A DNA stretch of 64,000 bases from an uncultured Paraprevotella sp. (GTDB lineage Bacteria; Bacteroidota; Bacteroidia; Bacteroidales; Bacteroidaceae): the NCBI GenBank assembly GCA_900548345.1, contig URKA01000009.1, positions 14,765 through 78,764 on the forward strand, given 5' to 3'. The position numbers were made by a program, and so were the translations under genes. This document shows, piece after piece, positions 52,105-61,358 of the stretch; position 1 is the stretch's first letter, and each line of letters starts with the position of its first letter. The notes under the pieces were generated by a model. It saw only the letters and a list, made by a program, of their open reading frames with translations. It did not search any database and had not been told where the DNA came from.

Positions 52105-54360
52105 TCAGTCTATGCGCATGACTTCTTCGATGCCATCCATGTGCTTGAGTTTCTGGCAAATTGTCTTGACATCTGCCACGTCGTGCACTTCCAGCTGGAT
52201 TTCGCCGTTGAATATGCCGTCTTGTGTGTTGATGGTCAGCTTGCGGATATTAATGTTCAGTTCGCCGGAGAGAATGTCGGTGATGCCGCGCAGGATTCCA
52301 AGATTGTCGATGCCGCTGATTTTGATTGTGGACGGGAAAAGAAGTGTTTTGTGTACGTCCCAGTTTACGGCCAGGATATGATTGCCGTCGCTCGTCTTCA
52401 GTTTGGCTGCTACGGGACATTGCCGTTTGTGAATGTAGATGCGGTTGTCGCTGTCGATATATCCCAGGACATCGTCTCCCGGAATCGGGTGGCAACAGTC
52501 AGCAATGATGAAATTACCGATATTCTCTTCATTCAGCACGAGTGTCTTTTTCTTGTCTACGACAACTTTAGGCTTTTGTGCATCGGTTGCTTTCTTTTTC
52601 TCTTGTGTGGGTTTCTTTTTCAGGAACGGGATGAAACTTGTCCAACTGCTGCTCTTGCTTGTGTGCTTCTCATGCAAGGCATTCAGGTCGGCTTCGCCCA
52701 ATACGATTTTCTTGCAGCCGATGGCTTGGAACAATTCTTCGCGGAATTTGATGTTGTGTAGGTCACATAGCTTGTCTATGTTGATGCTGTTCGGCTCGAT
52801 ATCGGCTTTCTCGAAGAATTCGTTGAGAATGTCTTCGCCGAGTTTCTGCTGTTCGCGTTCCTCGCGGCGCAGTATGGCCTGTATTTTCCCTTTGGCTTTG
52901 GCTGTGGATACAAAGTTAAGCCATTCTTTTTGCACCCGTTGGGTTTTGGAGGTGAGGATTTCCACCTGGTCGCCGCTCTGGAGCTTGTGGCTGAGCGGTA
53001 CCAACTTATGGTTGACTTTCGCGCCGATGCAATGGCTGCCGAGGAAGGTGTGTATGCTGAAAGCAAAGTCGAGTGCCGTACAGTCGGACGGCATGGTCTT
53101 GAATTCTCCTTTGGGGGTCACCACGAAGATTTCCGATGCATACAGGTTCAGTTTGATGGCGTCGAGGAAGTCCAGCGCGTTCGGTTGCGGGTCGTCCAGT
53201 ATTTCCTTGATGGTGTGGAGCCATTTTTCGAGTTCATCCTCGCTGTCGGCCGTAGTTTTTCCGCCTTCCTTGTATTTCCAATGTGCAGCAAAGCCCTGTT
53301 CTGCCATCTCGTTCATTCGTGTGGAACGGATTTGCACTTCAATCCATTGTCCCGTCTTGCTCATCAGGGTGACGTGCAGTGCCTGATACCCGTTGGCTTT
53401 CGGATGGTTCAGCCAATCGCGCAGGCGTTCGGGATGAGGCTTGTAGATGCGGCTGGCGCAGACGTAGATGCGGAAGCACTCACTGATTTCCTCTTCGATG
53501 TTTTGCGGCTCGAAGATGATTCTTACGGCGAGGATGTCGTAAACCTCTTCGAACTCGATATGTTTGTTCTGCATCTTGCACCAGATGGAGTAGGGGGTCT
53601 TGACACGTGCCTTGATGGTGTATTTCAGTCCCATCTTATCCAACTCGTGGCGGATGGGTGCGGTGAACTCGTTGAATGTCTCTTCGCGGTGTTTGTGGGT
53701 CTGGGCCAGTTTTTCCTTGATGGCCTCGTACTCTTCCGGATGTTCGTATCTGAAACTCAGGTCCTCCAGTTCTTCTTTGATTTTGTTGAGGCCGAGCCGG
53801 TTGGCCAGGGGAGCATATATATATAAGGTTTCACCGGCAATTTTATATTGCTTGTTGGGCTGTTGCGAACCTAATGTACGCATGTTGTGAAGCCGGTCGG
53901 ATATTTTGATGAGGATGACACGTATGTCGTCGCTCATGGTCAGCAGGAGCTTTTTGAAGGATTCCGCTTGTGCGGAAGCCTTGTCGCCGAAGATTCCTCC
54001 CGATATTTTGGTCAGGCCGTCGACAATCATGGCTATTTTGGGGCCGAAGATGTTCGAGATGTCTTCTACCGTATAATCGGTGTCTTCCACCACATCGTGC
54101 AGGAGGGCCGCACAGATGGAGGTGGAGCCTAAGCCGATTTCGCTGCACACGATTTGCGCCACGGCAATGGGGTGCATGATGTAAGGTTCGCCGGAGAGGC
54201 GGCGCACACCTTTATGTGCCTGTTTGGCAAAGTTGAAAGCCTTGGTGATGATTTCCACTTTCTTGCGGTGGCGCGAGGCCAAATAAGTATCAACCAGGTG
54301 TTGGAACGCGTCCGACACCATTTTCTCTTCATCGATATGTTTCTGTGTTGATTCTTCCAT
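52105..54360 (-). CDS. rsh: RelA/SpoT-type bifunctional (p)ppGpp synthetase/hydrolase
   Basis: Stringent-response enzyme of 751 residues. The N-terminal HD hydrolase has YIMHPIAVAQIV and ALLHDVVEDT, with the HD pair intact, which argues for hydrolase activity. The synthetase domain follows (VRIIFEPQ, GYQALHVTLMSKTGQWIEVQIRS split), then a TGS domain (FVVTPKGEFKTMPSDCTALDFAFSIH split) and a C-terminal ACT domain. Last gene of the parA operon, 26 bp after the lytic transglycosylase gene. Confidence 0.95.
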   Translation of the reverse strand: MEESTQKHIDEEKMVSDAFQHLVDTYLASRHRKKVEIITKAFNFAKQAHKGVRRLSGEPYIMHPIAVAQIVCSEIGLGSTSICAALLHDVVEDTDYTVEDISNIFGPKIAMIVDGLTKISGGIFGDKASAQAESFKKLLLTMSDDIRVILIKISDRLHNMRTLGSQQPNKQYKIAGETLYIYAPLANRLGLNKIKEELEDLSFRYEHPEEYEAIKEKLAQTHKHREETFNEFTAPIRHELDKMGLKYTIKARVKTPYSIWCKMQNKHIEFEEVYDILAVRIIFEPQNIEEEISECFRIYVCASRIYKPHPERLRDWLNHPKANGYQALHVTLMSKTGQWIEVQIRSTRMNEMAEQGFAAHWKYKEGGKTTADSEDELEKWLHTIKEILDDPQPNALDFLDAIKLNLYASEIFVVTPKGEFKTMPSDCTALDFAFSIHTFLGSHCIGAKVNHKLVPLSHKLQSGDQVEILTSKTQRVQKEWLNFVSTAKAKGKIQAILRREEREQQKLGEDILNEFFEKADIEPNSINIDKLCDLHNIKFREELFQAIGCKKIVLGEADLNALHEKHTSKSSSWTSFIPFLKKKPTQEKKKATDAQKPKVVVDKKKTLVLNEENIGNFIIADCCHPIPGDDVLGYIDSDNRIYIHKRQCPVAAKLKTSDGNHILAVNWDVHKTLLFPSTIKISGIDNLGILRGITDILSGELNINIRKLTINTQDGIFNGEIQLEVHDVADVKTICQKLKHMDGIEEVMRID

Positions 54361-54386
54361 GTCAACCTCCTTTTGCTTGAGATTCT

Positions 54387-55652
54387 TTATCTGACTCTTA
54401 ATTTCCTTCCGGCCCTGATGTTGTTGCTTTTCAATCCGTTCAGCCTTTTCAGTTTGGCTACGGTCGTTCCGTTACGTGCGGCGATGGTAGACAACGTTTC
54501 ACCTTTGCGTACGGTCACAGTCCTGGATCTGGAAGAGCGTTTGCGGGAGTGGGCGGCAGGCTGGTTGACGGCCACCTCCGTGCGGTGGGTGAACAGTTCG
54601 TCCGATTTGTAGTTGTATACGGAATCGCCGGCTGCAATGAATGCGCTGATGCCATGCGTGGGCAGACGCAGGATACAATCCATTTTGGAACCCGGAATGA
54701 TGCCCGTGCGGTATTGCGGATTCAGGGCCTTGACTTCGGCTTCCTTTACATTGCACGTGGCCACAATCTGGTCGAAATGCACGTCACGGTTCACTATAAT
54801 CGTATCTGTGCTGGGAGGGAGAGTGGCGTTCATCGGACAAATGTTATGGTCGCAATAGTAATTCATGACATAATTGGCGGCGATGAATGCCGGCACATAA
54901 CCGCGTGTTTCCTGAGGCAGGTAGGGATAGATGACCCAATAGTCTGTGCTTCCTCCGGCGCGGCGGATAGCCTTGTTCACGTTGGCCGGACCGCAGTTAT
55001 AGGCGGCGATGACGAGTGTCCAGTCGTTGTAAATCTGGTATAAGTCCTTCAGATAATGCGCTGCGGCATAGGATGATTTGATGGGGTCGCGGCGCTCGTC
55101 TACAAGGCTGTTCACTTCCAGGCCGTACATCTTGCCCGTCGTGAGCATGAATTGCCACAGCCCGGCTGCACCCACCCGTGAGGTGGCACCGGGGTTCAGG
55201 GCCGATTCGATGACCGGAAGGTATTTCAGTTCGAGCGGAAGCTGATAACTTTCCAGCGCTTCCTCGAATATGGGTACATAGAAATTGTTTGCTCCCAGCA
55301 TGTATGACACGGAGCGTCTGAGACGTGTGCAGTAATGGTCGATGAACTTCTGTACCACCTCGTTGTAGGGCATCTCAATCAGGTTGGGCAGACGTTTGAG
55401 CCGTGAGATGTATTCCTCTTTTTCGTACTGTGGGTTTTCGTTGGAGCTTTCGCAGTTTTCATCGGGAGTCAGATAATTCTTGATGTGCCATTCCTGTAGC
55501 AGACTGTCCATTTCAAGAAGCATACCTTCGGGCAGTCCGATGACCTCGTCCTTGCCCGTCTGGTTGTCGTGAACGGTGATGTCTTGTTGCGCGTGCAGTC
55601 CTCCTGACGCGAACCACAATGCTATGCAGAATAATCCAAATTTCTTTATCAT
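54387..55652 (-). CDS. mltD: MltD-like membrane-bound lytic transglycosylase with LysM domain
   Basis: Peptidoglycan lytic enzyme of 421 residues. Signal peptide MIKKFGLFCIALWFASGGLHAQ. The SLT catalytic domain contains LPVIESALNPGATSRVGAAGLWQFM (split), with the catalytic Glu in VIESAL, and VIAAYNCGPANVNKAI. A second region with YVPAFIAANYVM is typical of MltD. One LysM repeat closes the protein (TVRKGETLSTIAARNGT, about 373-421). It is in the parA-parB-DUF5683-mltD-rsh operon, 4 bp after DUF5683. Confidence 0.92.
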   Translation of the reverse strand: MIKKFGLFCIALWFASGGLHAQQDITVHDNQTGKDEVIGLPEGMLLEMDSLLQEWHIKNYLTPDENCESSNENPQYEKEEYISRLKRLPNLIEMPYNEVVQKFIDHYCTRLRRSVSYMLGANNFYVPIFEEALESYQLPLELKYLPVIESALNPGATSRVGAAGLWQFMLTTGKMYGLEVNSLVDERRDPIKSSYAAAHYLKDLYQIYNDWTLVIAAYNCGPANVNKAIRRAGGSTDYWVIYPYLPQETRGYVPAFIAANYVMNYYCDHNICPMNATLPPSTDTIIVNRDVHFDQIVATCNVKEAEVKALNPQYRTGIIPGSKMDCILRLPTHGISAFIAAGDSVYNYKSDELFTHRTEVAVNQPAAHSRKRSSRSRTVTVRKGETLSTIAARNGTTVAKLKRLNGLKSNNIRAGRKLRVR

Positions 55653-55656
55653 CGGT

Positions 55657-56445
55657 TTAAAAGTTTAATGTGCACTGGATGCCCACGGAAGAGTTCGCTT
55701 TCCGTCCGTTCATGTTGAAGAATGTAGGTTCCACTCTCAGTCCCAAATCTTCCGAGATGTCGAACGAAGAGAGTTCGGCATCGACGTAAGCATCCACTAC
55801 GGATAACAAATATACGCCTATCATCGCGAATATGCTCATGTCGCGGTACTTGCGGTAATAGTTCTTTTTATTCTTGAAAATGTCTTTATACTGGTTTTCA
55901 CGTCCGGCCATGTTGAAGTTCAGCGGAAGCATGTTCATATAGCTTTTCGTGTTAGGGTCATCGTCCATAATGTCCAGATAGGCCTGGGAGTAGTCGCCGT
56001 ACATCTGGTTGTTCCAGGTGAGGGCGTACAGGCAACCGAGGAATCCGCCGTAGACGATGGGTATCTTCCACAGTTTACGGTTGTAGATTTGTCCTGCTCC
56101 CGGTATGATAAGCGAGAGCCAGAGGGCGCGTTGAGGGTTGGGGATGAAGCGTTCTTTCGGCCGGGGAATGGTGCGCAGCAGTGAGTCGCTTGCGGCGCCT
56201 ATGGCGGTGGTGTCGAGCACGGCAGCGTCTGTAGTCGTACTGTCGGCTGTGGCGAAAGGAGATACGATTTCAATGGTTGGGATGGTATCCGGCAACGTCG
56301 GATGCGTCTTCACGGAGTCTTCAGTTTCCGTCCGGGTTTCTGAAAGCGGCAGCGTGCGGCACCAAACTGAAGACATCCCGTCCGGCATCATCAGGATGCC
56401 GAACAGGATGAGCAGTATTTTATATGTCAGACAATGTTCTTTCAA
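55657..56445 (-). CDS. DUF5683 family membrane protein
   Basis: A 262-residue protein with an N-terminal signal-like segment, a Thr/Ser-rich linker to about 90, and a conserved core with RALWLSLIIPGAGQIYNRKLWKIP and YGGFLGCLYALTWNN, characteristic of DUF5683 in Bacteroidetes. One further hydrophobic helix (SIFAMIGVYLLSVVDAYVDAEL) follows and it ends in a beta-rich tail. The function is not known; the family always sits near parB in this group. It overlaps parB by 4 bp. Confidence 0.82.
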   Translation of the reverse strand: MKEHCLTYKILLILFGILMMPDGMSSVWCRTLPLSETRTETEDSVKTHPTLPDTIPTIEIVSPFATADSTTTDAAVLDTTAIGAASDSLLRTIPRPKERFIPNPQRALWLSLIIPGAGQIYNRKLWKIPIVYGGFLGCLYALTWNNQMYGDYSQAYLDIMDDDPNTKSYMNMLPLNFNMAGRENQYKDIFKNKKNYYRKYRDMSIFAMIGVYLLSVVDAYVDAELSSFDISEDLGLRVEPTFFNMNGRKANSSVGIQCTLNF

Positions 56446-57335
56446 TTCTTCAAACGGTCAAAGAGTTCTATGATACGTTCGAGTTCTTCTTCGTTGGCAA
56501 AAGGAATGCTGATTTTTCCTTTGCCTTTTTCGGAACATGTGAGTTGCACTTTGGTCTGGAAGAAGCCGGAAAGACTGCTTTTCAGGATGTTGTATTCTTC
56601 GGGTAGCCGTGCACGTTTCGGGGTGATTTTCTTTCCGCCCGTTCTTACGGTTTCGCCTTCGGTCAGTGCCCTCACCATGTCCTCCACCTTGCGCACCGAC
56701 AGTTTCTCGCGTATGATTTCCTGAAACAGTTTGATTTGCAGGGTCGGGTTGTCCAGTGCCAGTAGCGCGCGGGCGTGTCCCATATCGATTTCCTTGTTCT
56801 GCAAAGCCATCTGGATAGGGGCGGGCAGCCGCAACAGGCGCAGATAGTTGGTAATGGTCGTGCGGTTCTTGCCTACACGTTCGCTCAGCCGTTCCTGTGT
56901 CAGGTTATATTGTTCGAGCAGGTGTTGGTAGGCCAATGCGATTTCCACCGAGTTGAGGTCTTCGCGCTGGATATTCTCTATCAGGGCCATTTCCATCACG
57001 TTCTCATCGTCTGCGGTGCGTATGTACGCCGGTATGGTGTGCAGTCCGGCCTGTTTCGATGCCCTCCAGCGGCGTTCGCCGGCGATAATCTGGTAAGTGT
57101 CGTTGTCCATCTTCCGCAGGGTGATGGGTTGCACGATGCCGATTTCCGAGATGGAGTCGGCCAGTTCCCGCAGGCTGTCAGGGTCGAATTCCCTTCGAGG
57201 CTGGTTGGGGTTGGGCACAATCTTGTCCAGTTCGATTTCGTTGATGGTGGACGAGCCGTCGGTATGCACTTCCTGTGTGGAGATCAGGGCGTCGAGTCCG
57301 CGCCCCAGTGCGGGGAATTTTTTATGTACAGCCAT
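56442..57335 (-). CDS. parB: Chromosome partitioning protein ParB
   Basis: CTP-dependent centromere-binding protein of 297 residues. LGRGLDALIS at the N terminus contacts ParA. The CTPase/arginine-rich motif is IAGERRWRASKQAG (about 87-100), the helix-turn-helix region contains LSERVGKNRTTITNYLRLLRLP, and MGHARALLAL follows. The C terminus is basic and dimerising. It starts 3 bp after parA. I did not see a parS site in the window. Confidence 0.96.
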   Translation of the reverse strand: MAVHKKFPALGRGLDALISTQEVHTDGSSTINEIELDKIVPNPNQPRREFDPDSLRELADSISEIGIVQPITLRKMDNDTYQIIAGERRWRASKQAGLHTIPAYIRTADDENVMEMALIENIQREDLNSVEIALAYQHLLEQYNLTQERLSERVGKNRTTITNYLRLLRLPAPIQMALQNKEIDMGHARALLALDNPTLQIKLFQEIIREKLSVRKVEDMVRALTEGETVRTGGKKITPKRARLPEEYNILKSSLSGFFQTKVQLTCSEKGKGKISIPFANEEELERIIELFDRLKN

Positions 57336-57338
57336 AGC

Positions 57339-58103
57339 TTACTTTTCTTTTTCGATGATTTCTTTGGCTAATGCCAGATGGTTCTTGGCACCGGTGGAAT
57401 CCGTGTCGTACAGGATGACCGGCAGTCCGTGGCTCGGAGCCTCGCTCAGCTTGACGTTGCGCTGTATGACGGTATTGAACACAAGTTCCTGGAAATGCTT
57501 CTTGATTTCGTCATAGATTTGGTTGGCCAGCCTCAGGCGGCTGTCGTACATGGTAAGCAGGAATCCTTCGATTTCGAGCGAGGGATTGAGCTTCGACTTG
57601 ATGATTTTGATGGTGTTCAGCAACTTGCTGATGCCTTCAAGGGCGAAATATTCGCATTGTACGGGGATGATGACCGAATCGGCGGCGGTAAGCGCGTTCA
57701 CCGTGATGAGTCCCAATGAGGGTGAGCAGTCGATGAGGATATAGTCGTATTCCTCCTTCATCGGTGCGAGGATACCGGCCAGCACCTTTTCACGGTCGGG
57801 CAGGTTGAGCATTTCTATTTCCGCCCCCACAAGGTTGATGTGCGAAGGGATGATGTCCAAGCCTTCGATGTCGGTGGTATAAATGGCATCATGCACGTCG
57901 GCACGGTCGATGATACATTCATAAATGGAGCAGTCCACTTCGGCGCTGTCCACGCCCAATCCGGAAGATGAGTTGGCCTGAGGGTCCGCATCCACCAGCA
58001 GTACCTTTTTCTCCAGTGTGGCGAGCGAGGCCGCCAGGTTCATGGATGTGGTCGTTTTGCCGACTCCTCCTTTCTGGTTTGCTAAAGCTATAATCTTTCC
58101 CAT
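57339..58103 (-). CDS. parA: Chromosome partitioning ATPase ParA (Soj)
   Basis: Walker-type ATPase of 254 residues with the deviant Walker A motif KGGVGKTTT at about 10-18, VLLVDADPQANSSSGLG, and DYILIDCSPSLGLITVNAL. It drives chromosome segregation with ParB. First gene of a five-gene operon. A -7 box, minus TACTTTTG at 58130-58123, lies 19 bp before the start codon. Confidence 0.96.
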   Translation of the reverse strand: MGKIIALANQKGGVGKTTTSMNLAASLATLEKKVLLVDADPQANSSSGLGVDSAEVDCSIYECIIDRADVHDAIYTTDIEGLDIIPSHINLVGAEIEMLNLPDREKVLAGILAPMKEEYDYILIDCSPSLGLITVNALTAADSVIIPVQCEYFALEGISKLLNTIKIIKSKLNPSLEIEGFLLTMYDSRLRLANQIYDEIKKHFQELVFNTVIQRNVKLSEAPSHGLPVILYDTDSTGAKNHLALAKEIIEKEK

Positions 58104-58279
58104 ATTGTTTTGTTTGCTTTTGCAAAAGTAATATCTTTTTCACCTTTTGCTCTCATCGTCGGGTATGAGAAACGTTAAATTGTTGATAAGTCGGGGATAT
58201 TGTTAATAACTCCACTTGGCTATCCATTCGCAAAGATAATGTTTTTTAGTGAAAATTCCTGTGTTTAAACCTTTTTTCG

Positions 58280-58287
58280 TACTTTTG
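58280..58287 (+). promoter_or_regulatory. -7 box of surE-lpxB
   Basis: TACTTTTG fits TAnnTTTG and lies 27 bp before the chosen surE start. Its position makes the longer surE reading from 58249 unlikely. Confidence 0.55.
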
Positions 58288-58314
58288 TGTCCGTCAATAG
58301 AAAGGAATAAAGAG

Positions 58315-59082
58315 ATGAGACCGTTGATTCTGATATCCAATGATGATGGTGTGCGGGCGAAAGGCATTCATGAACTGGCCGATGTATTGTCCGCCTTGGG
58401 TGATGTGGTGGTGATGGCGCCCGACAGGGCGCGTTCGGGTGCCGGATGTTCCATTACCGCGCACGACCCGGTGCGTTTCCATGTGCTTTCCGTCAAACCG
58501 GGACTGAAGGTCTGTTCATGCAGCGGGATGCCGGTGGATTGTGTGAAACTGGCATTGGAAAAGGTGGTGGACCGCAGGCCCGACCTTGTGGTGGGAGGTA
58601 TTAACCACGGTGACAATTCATCGGTGAACGTGCATTATTCCGGTACGATGGGTATTGTGCTTGAAGGGTGTATGAAAGGCATACCTTCGGTGGGCTTTTC
58701 ATTGTGCGACTTTGATGCGGATGCCGACTTTTCGGCCACGCGCACCTATATCCGGAGCATTGCGGAACGTGTGCTGCGCGACGGTTTGCCGGCAGGTGTC
58801 TGCCTGAATGTCAATTTCCCGCGAAACGAAGGGGACGGTTATGCCGGACTGAAGGTGTGCCGGATGGCCCGTGGCATGTGGAGCAACGAATGGGTGGAGG
58901 CCACGCATCCGCGCGGAGGGGAATATTTCTGGTTGACGGGGAGTTACCGCAACGAAGAGCCGGAAGACGAGACCACCGATGCCTGGGCGCTGGCGCACAA
59001 CTATGTGGCCGTGACACCGGTGCAGGTGGACATGACGGCTGAACAAGCCGTGCGCGACCTTAAATGCTGGGAGTCGTTATGA
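58315..59082 (+). CDS. surE: 5'/3'-nucleotidase SurE
   Basis: Metal-dependent nucleotidase of 255 residues, started at 58315 (MRPLILISNDDGVRAKGI) where the metal-binding Asp-Asp is at the expected position. Other motifs: APDRARSGAGCSIT, SGMPVDCVKLAL and GGINHGDNSSVNVHYSGTMG, which carry Ser and Asn ligands. Its stop overlaps the lpxB start (ATGA), an arrangement common in Bacteroidales. Confidence 0.94.
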   Translation: MRPLILISNDDGVRAKGIHELADVLSALGDVVVMAPDRARSGAGCSITAHDPVRFHVLSVKPGLKVCSCSGMPVDCVKLALEKVVDRRPDLVVGGINHGDNSSVNVHYSGTMGIVLEGCMKGIPSVGFSLCDFDADADFSATRTYIRSIAERVLRDGLPAGVCLNVNFPRNEGDGYAGLKVCRMARGMWSNEWVEATHPRGGEYFWLTGSYRNEEPEDETTDAWALAHNYVAVTPVQVDMTAEQAVRDLKCWESL

Positions 59083-60239
59083 AATACTATCTGATTGCGG
59101 GTGAGGCGAGCGGCGATTTGCATGCGTCGCAACTGATGGAAGCGCTCAGGGCGGAAGATGCCGGGGCGCAGTTCCGCTTTTTAGGCGGCGACCTGATGGC
59201 GGCCTGTGGAGGAAAGCCCGTAAGGCATTACAGGGAGATGGCCTATATGGGATTCATTCCCGTGCTGTTGCATCTGCGTACGATACTGCGCAACATGAAA
59301 GAATGCAAGGCTGACATTCTGCGTTGGAAGCCCGACGTGCTGATATTGGTGGATTATCCCGGTTTCAATCTTTCTGTGGCGGAATTTGTGCATGCCCGCA
59401 CCGACATCCCCGTTTTTTATTACATTGCGCCCAAGATATGGGCGTGGAAGGAATACCGTATCAAGAACATCAAGAGGGATGTGGACGAACTGTTCTCCAT
59501 CCTGCCGTTTGAGGTGGACTTTTTTGAGAAGAAACATCATTATCCCATTCATTATATAGGCAATCCGACACTGGATGAGGTGGAGGCATATAAACGGAAA
59601 ACGGCGGATGCCTTCGAGGCCTTCGTGCATGATTGCGGATTGGACGGGCGACCGGTCGTCGCCTTGCTGGCCGGCAGCCGTAAGCAGGAAATCAAGGACA
59701 ACCTGCCGTTGATGCTGGAGGCGGCCTCGGTATATGCCGACCGTTATGAACTTGTGCTGGCCACCGCGCCGGGTATCGATGCGGAATATTACCGCACGGT
59801 GATGGGAAATGCTGCGGTGAAGGTGGTCTACGGACAGACTTACCGCATATTGCATCACGCATGTGCCGCGCTGGTCACTTCCGGTACGGCCACTTTGGAA
59901 ACCGCATTGTTCCGTGTGCCGCAGGTGGTATGTTATTATACGGCATGCGGCAAGATTGTGTCTTTTCTGCGACGCCATATCCTGAAAGTAAAGTATATCT
60001 CGCTGGTCAATCTTGTGGCCGGCCGTGAAGTTGTGAGCGAACTGGTGGCTGATGGCATGACGGTGGCGAATGTGCGCCGTGAGCTCGGCAGGATTCTACC
60101 GGGGGGCGAAGGGCGCGGACGTATGCTGGAAGACTACGAAGACGTGGCGGCACGTCTCGGCAGGGAAGGGGCGTCGCGCAGGGCTGCGGCCGGGATGGTC
60201 GGGCTTCTGAGAGCTTCCGGATATGGTAGGAAACCTTGA
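59079..60239 (+). CDS. lpxB: Lipid-A-disaccharide synthase LpxB
   Basis: GT19 glycosyltransferase that joins UDP-2,3-diacyl-glucosamine and lipid X. Started at the ATG at 59079 (MKYYLIAGEASGDLHASQ), overlapping the surE stop by 4 bp. YYIAPKIWAWKEYRIKNI, LLAGSRKQEIKDNLPLML and TSGTATLETALFRVPQVV are hallmark motifs. The 386 residues are normal. It shows that the organism makes lipid A. Confidence 0.95.
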   Translation: MKYYLIAGEASGDLHASQLMEALRAEDAGAQFRFLGGDLMAACGGKPVRHYREMAYMGFIPVLLHLRTILRNMKECKADILRWKPDVLILVDYPGFNLSVAEFVHARTDIPVFYYIAPKIWAWKEYRIKNIKRDVDELFSILPFEVDFFEKKHHYPIHYIGNPTLDEVEAYKRKTADAFEAFVHDCGLDGRPVVALLAGSRKQEIKDNLPLMLEAASVYADRYELVLATAPGIDAEYYRTVMGNAAVKVVYGQTYRILHHACAALVTSGTATLETALFRVPQVVCYYTACGKIVSFLRRHILKVKYISLVNLVAGREVVSELVADGMTVANVRRELGRILPGGEGRGRMLEDYEDVAARLGREGASRRAAAGMVGLLRASGYGRKP

Positions 60240-60270
60240 CATTTCGAGGGGCTTGGGGATGCGTCAAAAT

Positions 60271-60347
60271 GGAGACAGGTGAGCAATCGATTGCTCACCT
60301 GTCTCCGTCTTGTTGGTCACCTGTGTGCGAAGCGATGCGCACAGGTG
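60271..60347. repeat. TCACCTGT repeat family, copy C
   Basis: Bases 60271-60306 form a perfect 36-bp palindrome with half site GATTGCTCACCTGTCTCC. A second, imperfect hairpin follows, CACCTGTGTGCG (60318-60329) with TGCGCACAGGTG (60336-60347). Copy B contains the same CACCTGTGTGCG word. The element lies between lpxB and the convergent cdsA stop. Confidence 0.85.
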
Positions 60348-60452
60348 TACATTTTCGTGAATTTAAGTCGTTGTTCCTAAGTGTATTAGAGAATTTTTCC
60401 TGAGGGATGTGAATGGGTGCGGTTTTGTTTACAGTTTGCAGTCCGGAATCAA

Positions 60453-61304
60453 TCACCAAAGGGTGAGTGTGTACAGGTAAATCACGGCTGCCGGAATGGC
60501 GAGCAGTGAACTGTCGAACCGGTCGAGCATGCCTCCGTGTCCCGGCAGGATGGTGCCGCTGTCCTTGATGCCCATCTGGCGCTTCAGCAGACTTTCCACC
60601 AGGTCACCCCATGTGCCGAATACGACCACCGTGAGCGCAAGGCCCATCCATTGCCACAGCGTCAGCGAGCTGTCGAAACGGGAGATGACGAAGGCTGCGG
60701 CCAATGCGGTGAGCCCGCCGCCTACGGAACCCTCCCACGACTTGTGGGGAGAGATGCGCGGAAACAGTTTGCGTTTGCCGAATAACGAGCCGAAACAATA
60801 GGCACCCGAATCGCTCGACCACAGGAAAATGAATACGGACAAGGGGAGGATGTAACGGTAGCCTATCCCCATGCTGTATGACGGTTCGGGCTGGAAGGCC
60901 AGGACGTTCAGCGTGGCAAAAGGAAGTGCCACGTACATCTGGCTCATCATCGTGAATGCCCAGTTGTTCAGCGCGTGCTCGCTTTTCAGGTACAGTTCGC
61001 TGACAAGCAGGTAGATGACGGAAAGCAGGTAGGGGATGAATATGCCTGCGGGGGTGAGGCCGGTGCAGAAACCCGATATGGCCATGAACAGGTAGAGGCC
61101 TGATACGGTGCAGATGGACGTGTTGACATGCACGTCGGGCCGTTGGTTGACTATCTTGCAGAATTCTCTGACGCTCAGTGTCGTGATGACGGTGAATAGC
61201 AGGATGAAGCTCAGGGCGCTCCATACGGTACATCCCACCAGTACGGTTACGAATGCCACGCCTGTGACGGTGCGTACAATCAGGTTCTTGACTTTATCGG
61301 TCAT
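60453..61304 (-). CDS. cdsA: Phosphatidate cytidylyltransferase CdsA
   Basis: Polytopic inner-membrane enzyme of 283 residues that makes CDP-diacylglycerol, the substrate of PssA and the cardiolipin pathway. The C-terminal signature is KRQMGIKDSGTILPGHGGMLDRFDS (split), with conserved Lys, Asp and Gly. SPHKSWEGSVGG is also diagnostic. It follows ftsH by 54 bp in the rsfS-ftsH-cdsA operon. Confidence 0.94.
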   Translation of the reverse strand: MTDKVKNLIVRTVTGVAFVTVLVGCTVWSALSFILLFTVITTLSVREFCKIVNQRPDVHVNTSICTVSGLYLFMAISGFCTGLTPAGIFIPYLLSVIYLLVSELYLKSEHALNNWAFTMMSQMYVALPFATLNVLAFQPEPSYSMGIGYRYILPLSVFIFLWSSDSGAYCFGSLFGKRKLFPRISPHKSWEGSVGGGLTALAAAFVISRFDSSLTLWQWMGLALTVVVFGTWGDLVESLLKRQMGIKDSGTILPGHGGMLDRFDSSLLAIPAAVIYLYTLTLW

Positions 61305-61358
61305 TTCTTTTCCTTTGTTTGGTTATTCTTGTTCGTCCTTGCGGCACAGGTCGCATGG

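Noticed and set aside
56442..58103. parS site or replication origin near parA-parB
   Set aside because: I found no TGTTnCACGTGAAACA-like sequence and no DnaA box cluster or dnaA/dnaN gene in the window.
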